From Planctomycetaceae bacterium (lineage in GTDB: Bacteria; Planctomycetota; Planctomycetia; Planctomycetales; Planctomycetaceae): a stretch of DNA of 12,666 nucleotides. Below the pieces are notes generated by a model. That model saw only the letters and a program-made list of their open reading frames with translations, was not told the origin of the DNA and did no database searches. The position numbers were made by a program, and so were the translations under genes. Positions 12,638 through 12,666 of this stretch are shown here, one piece after another. Position 1 is the stretch's first letter, and every line of letters starts with the position of its first letter. The stretch lies in NCBI GenBank assembly GCA_003503535.1, contig DOCI01000297.1, positions 8,171 to 20,836 on the forward strand, in the 5' to 3' direction.

Positions 12638-12666
12638 TAATAAGAAAGAGCGCGTTTACACCCCAG

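Overview
The window reads as a stretch of planctomycete chromosome, probably of the Gimesia/Rubinisphaera kind. That is an inference from gene content: a 24-residue-period leucine-rich-repeat protein, a very large secreted protein with TPR-like helices and PQQ-type propeller blades, secreted alpha/beta hydrolases, and short intergenic repeats that I recognise as planctomycete-like. No rRNA, tRNA, CRISPR array, transposase or phage gene is visible.

Layout: (1) 1-1446, plus strand, an LRR protein whose reading frame is open through the left edge, so its N-terminus is missing. (2) 1498-4105, a run of three small or mid-size accessory genes, two of them clearly more AT-rich than the flanks: a one-helix membrane protein (plus), an Imm26-like immunity-type protein (minus) and a small secreted protein of unknown function (minus). 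The gaps between them hold palindromes and a structured patch at about 1977-2197. (3) 4386-7361, minus strand, a 991-residue exported protein joining an acetyl-xylan-esterase-like hydrolase, a degenerate second hydrolase-like segment and a C-terminal GHSMGG lipase. (4) 7362-7707, a divergent intergenic region carrying a short repeat related to one at 4363-4380. (5) 7708-12438, plus strand, a 1576-residue exported protein with helical repeat - propeller - helical repeat - propeller architecture. (6) 12439-12666, non-coding, with a palindrome just after the stop codon and a 99-bp element with terminal inverted repeats between TA dinucleotides, which looks like a mariner/IS630-type MITE.

How the parts relate: the two large genes diverge from a common 346-bp region and both encode exported proteins, which suggests envelope or periplasmic work, but no shared pathway can be proven. 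The 1.5-4.1 kb segment looks like an accessory island; its Imm26-like gene has no recognisable toxin beside it here. The most unusual features are the esterase-lipase fusion, the three palindromes that each carry a GTG(G/C) tetranucleotide at the 5' foot (the layout of REP sequences mobilised by RAYT transposases), the MITE, and the solitary immunity gene with an extra N-terminal domain.
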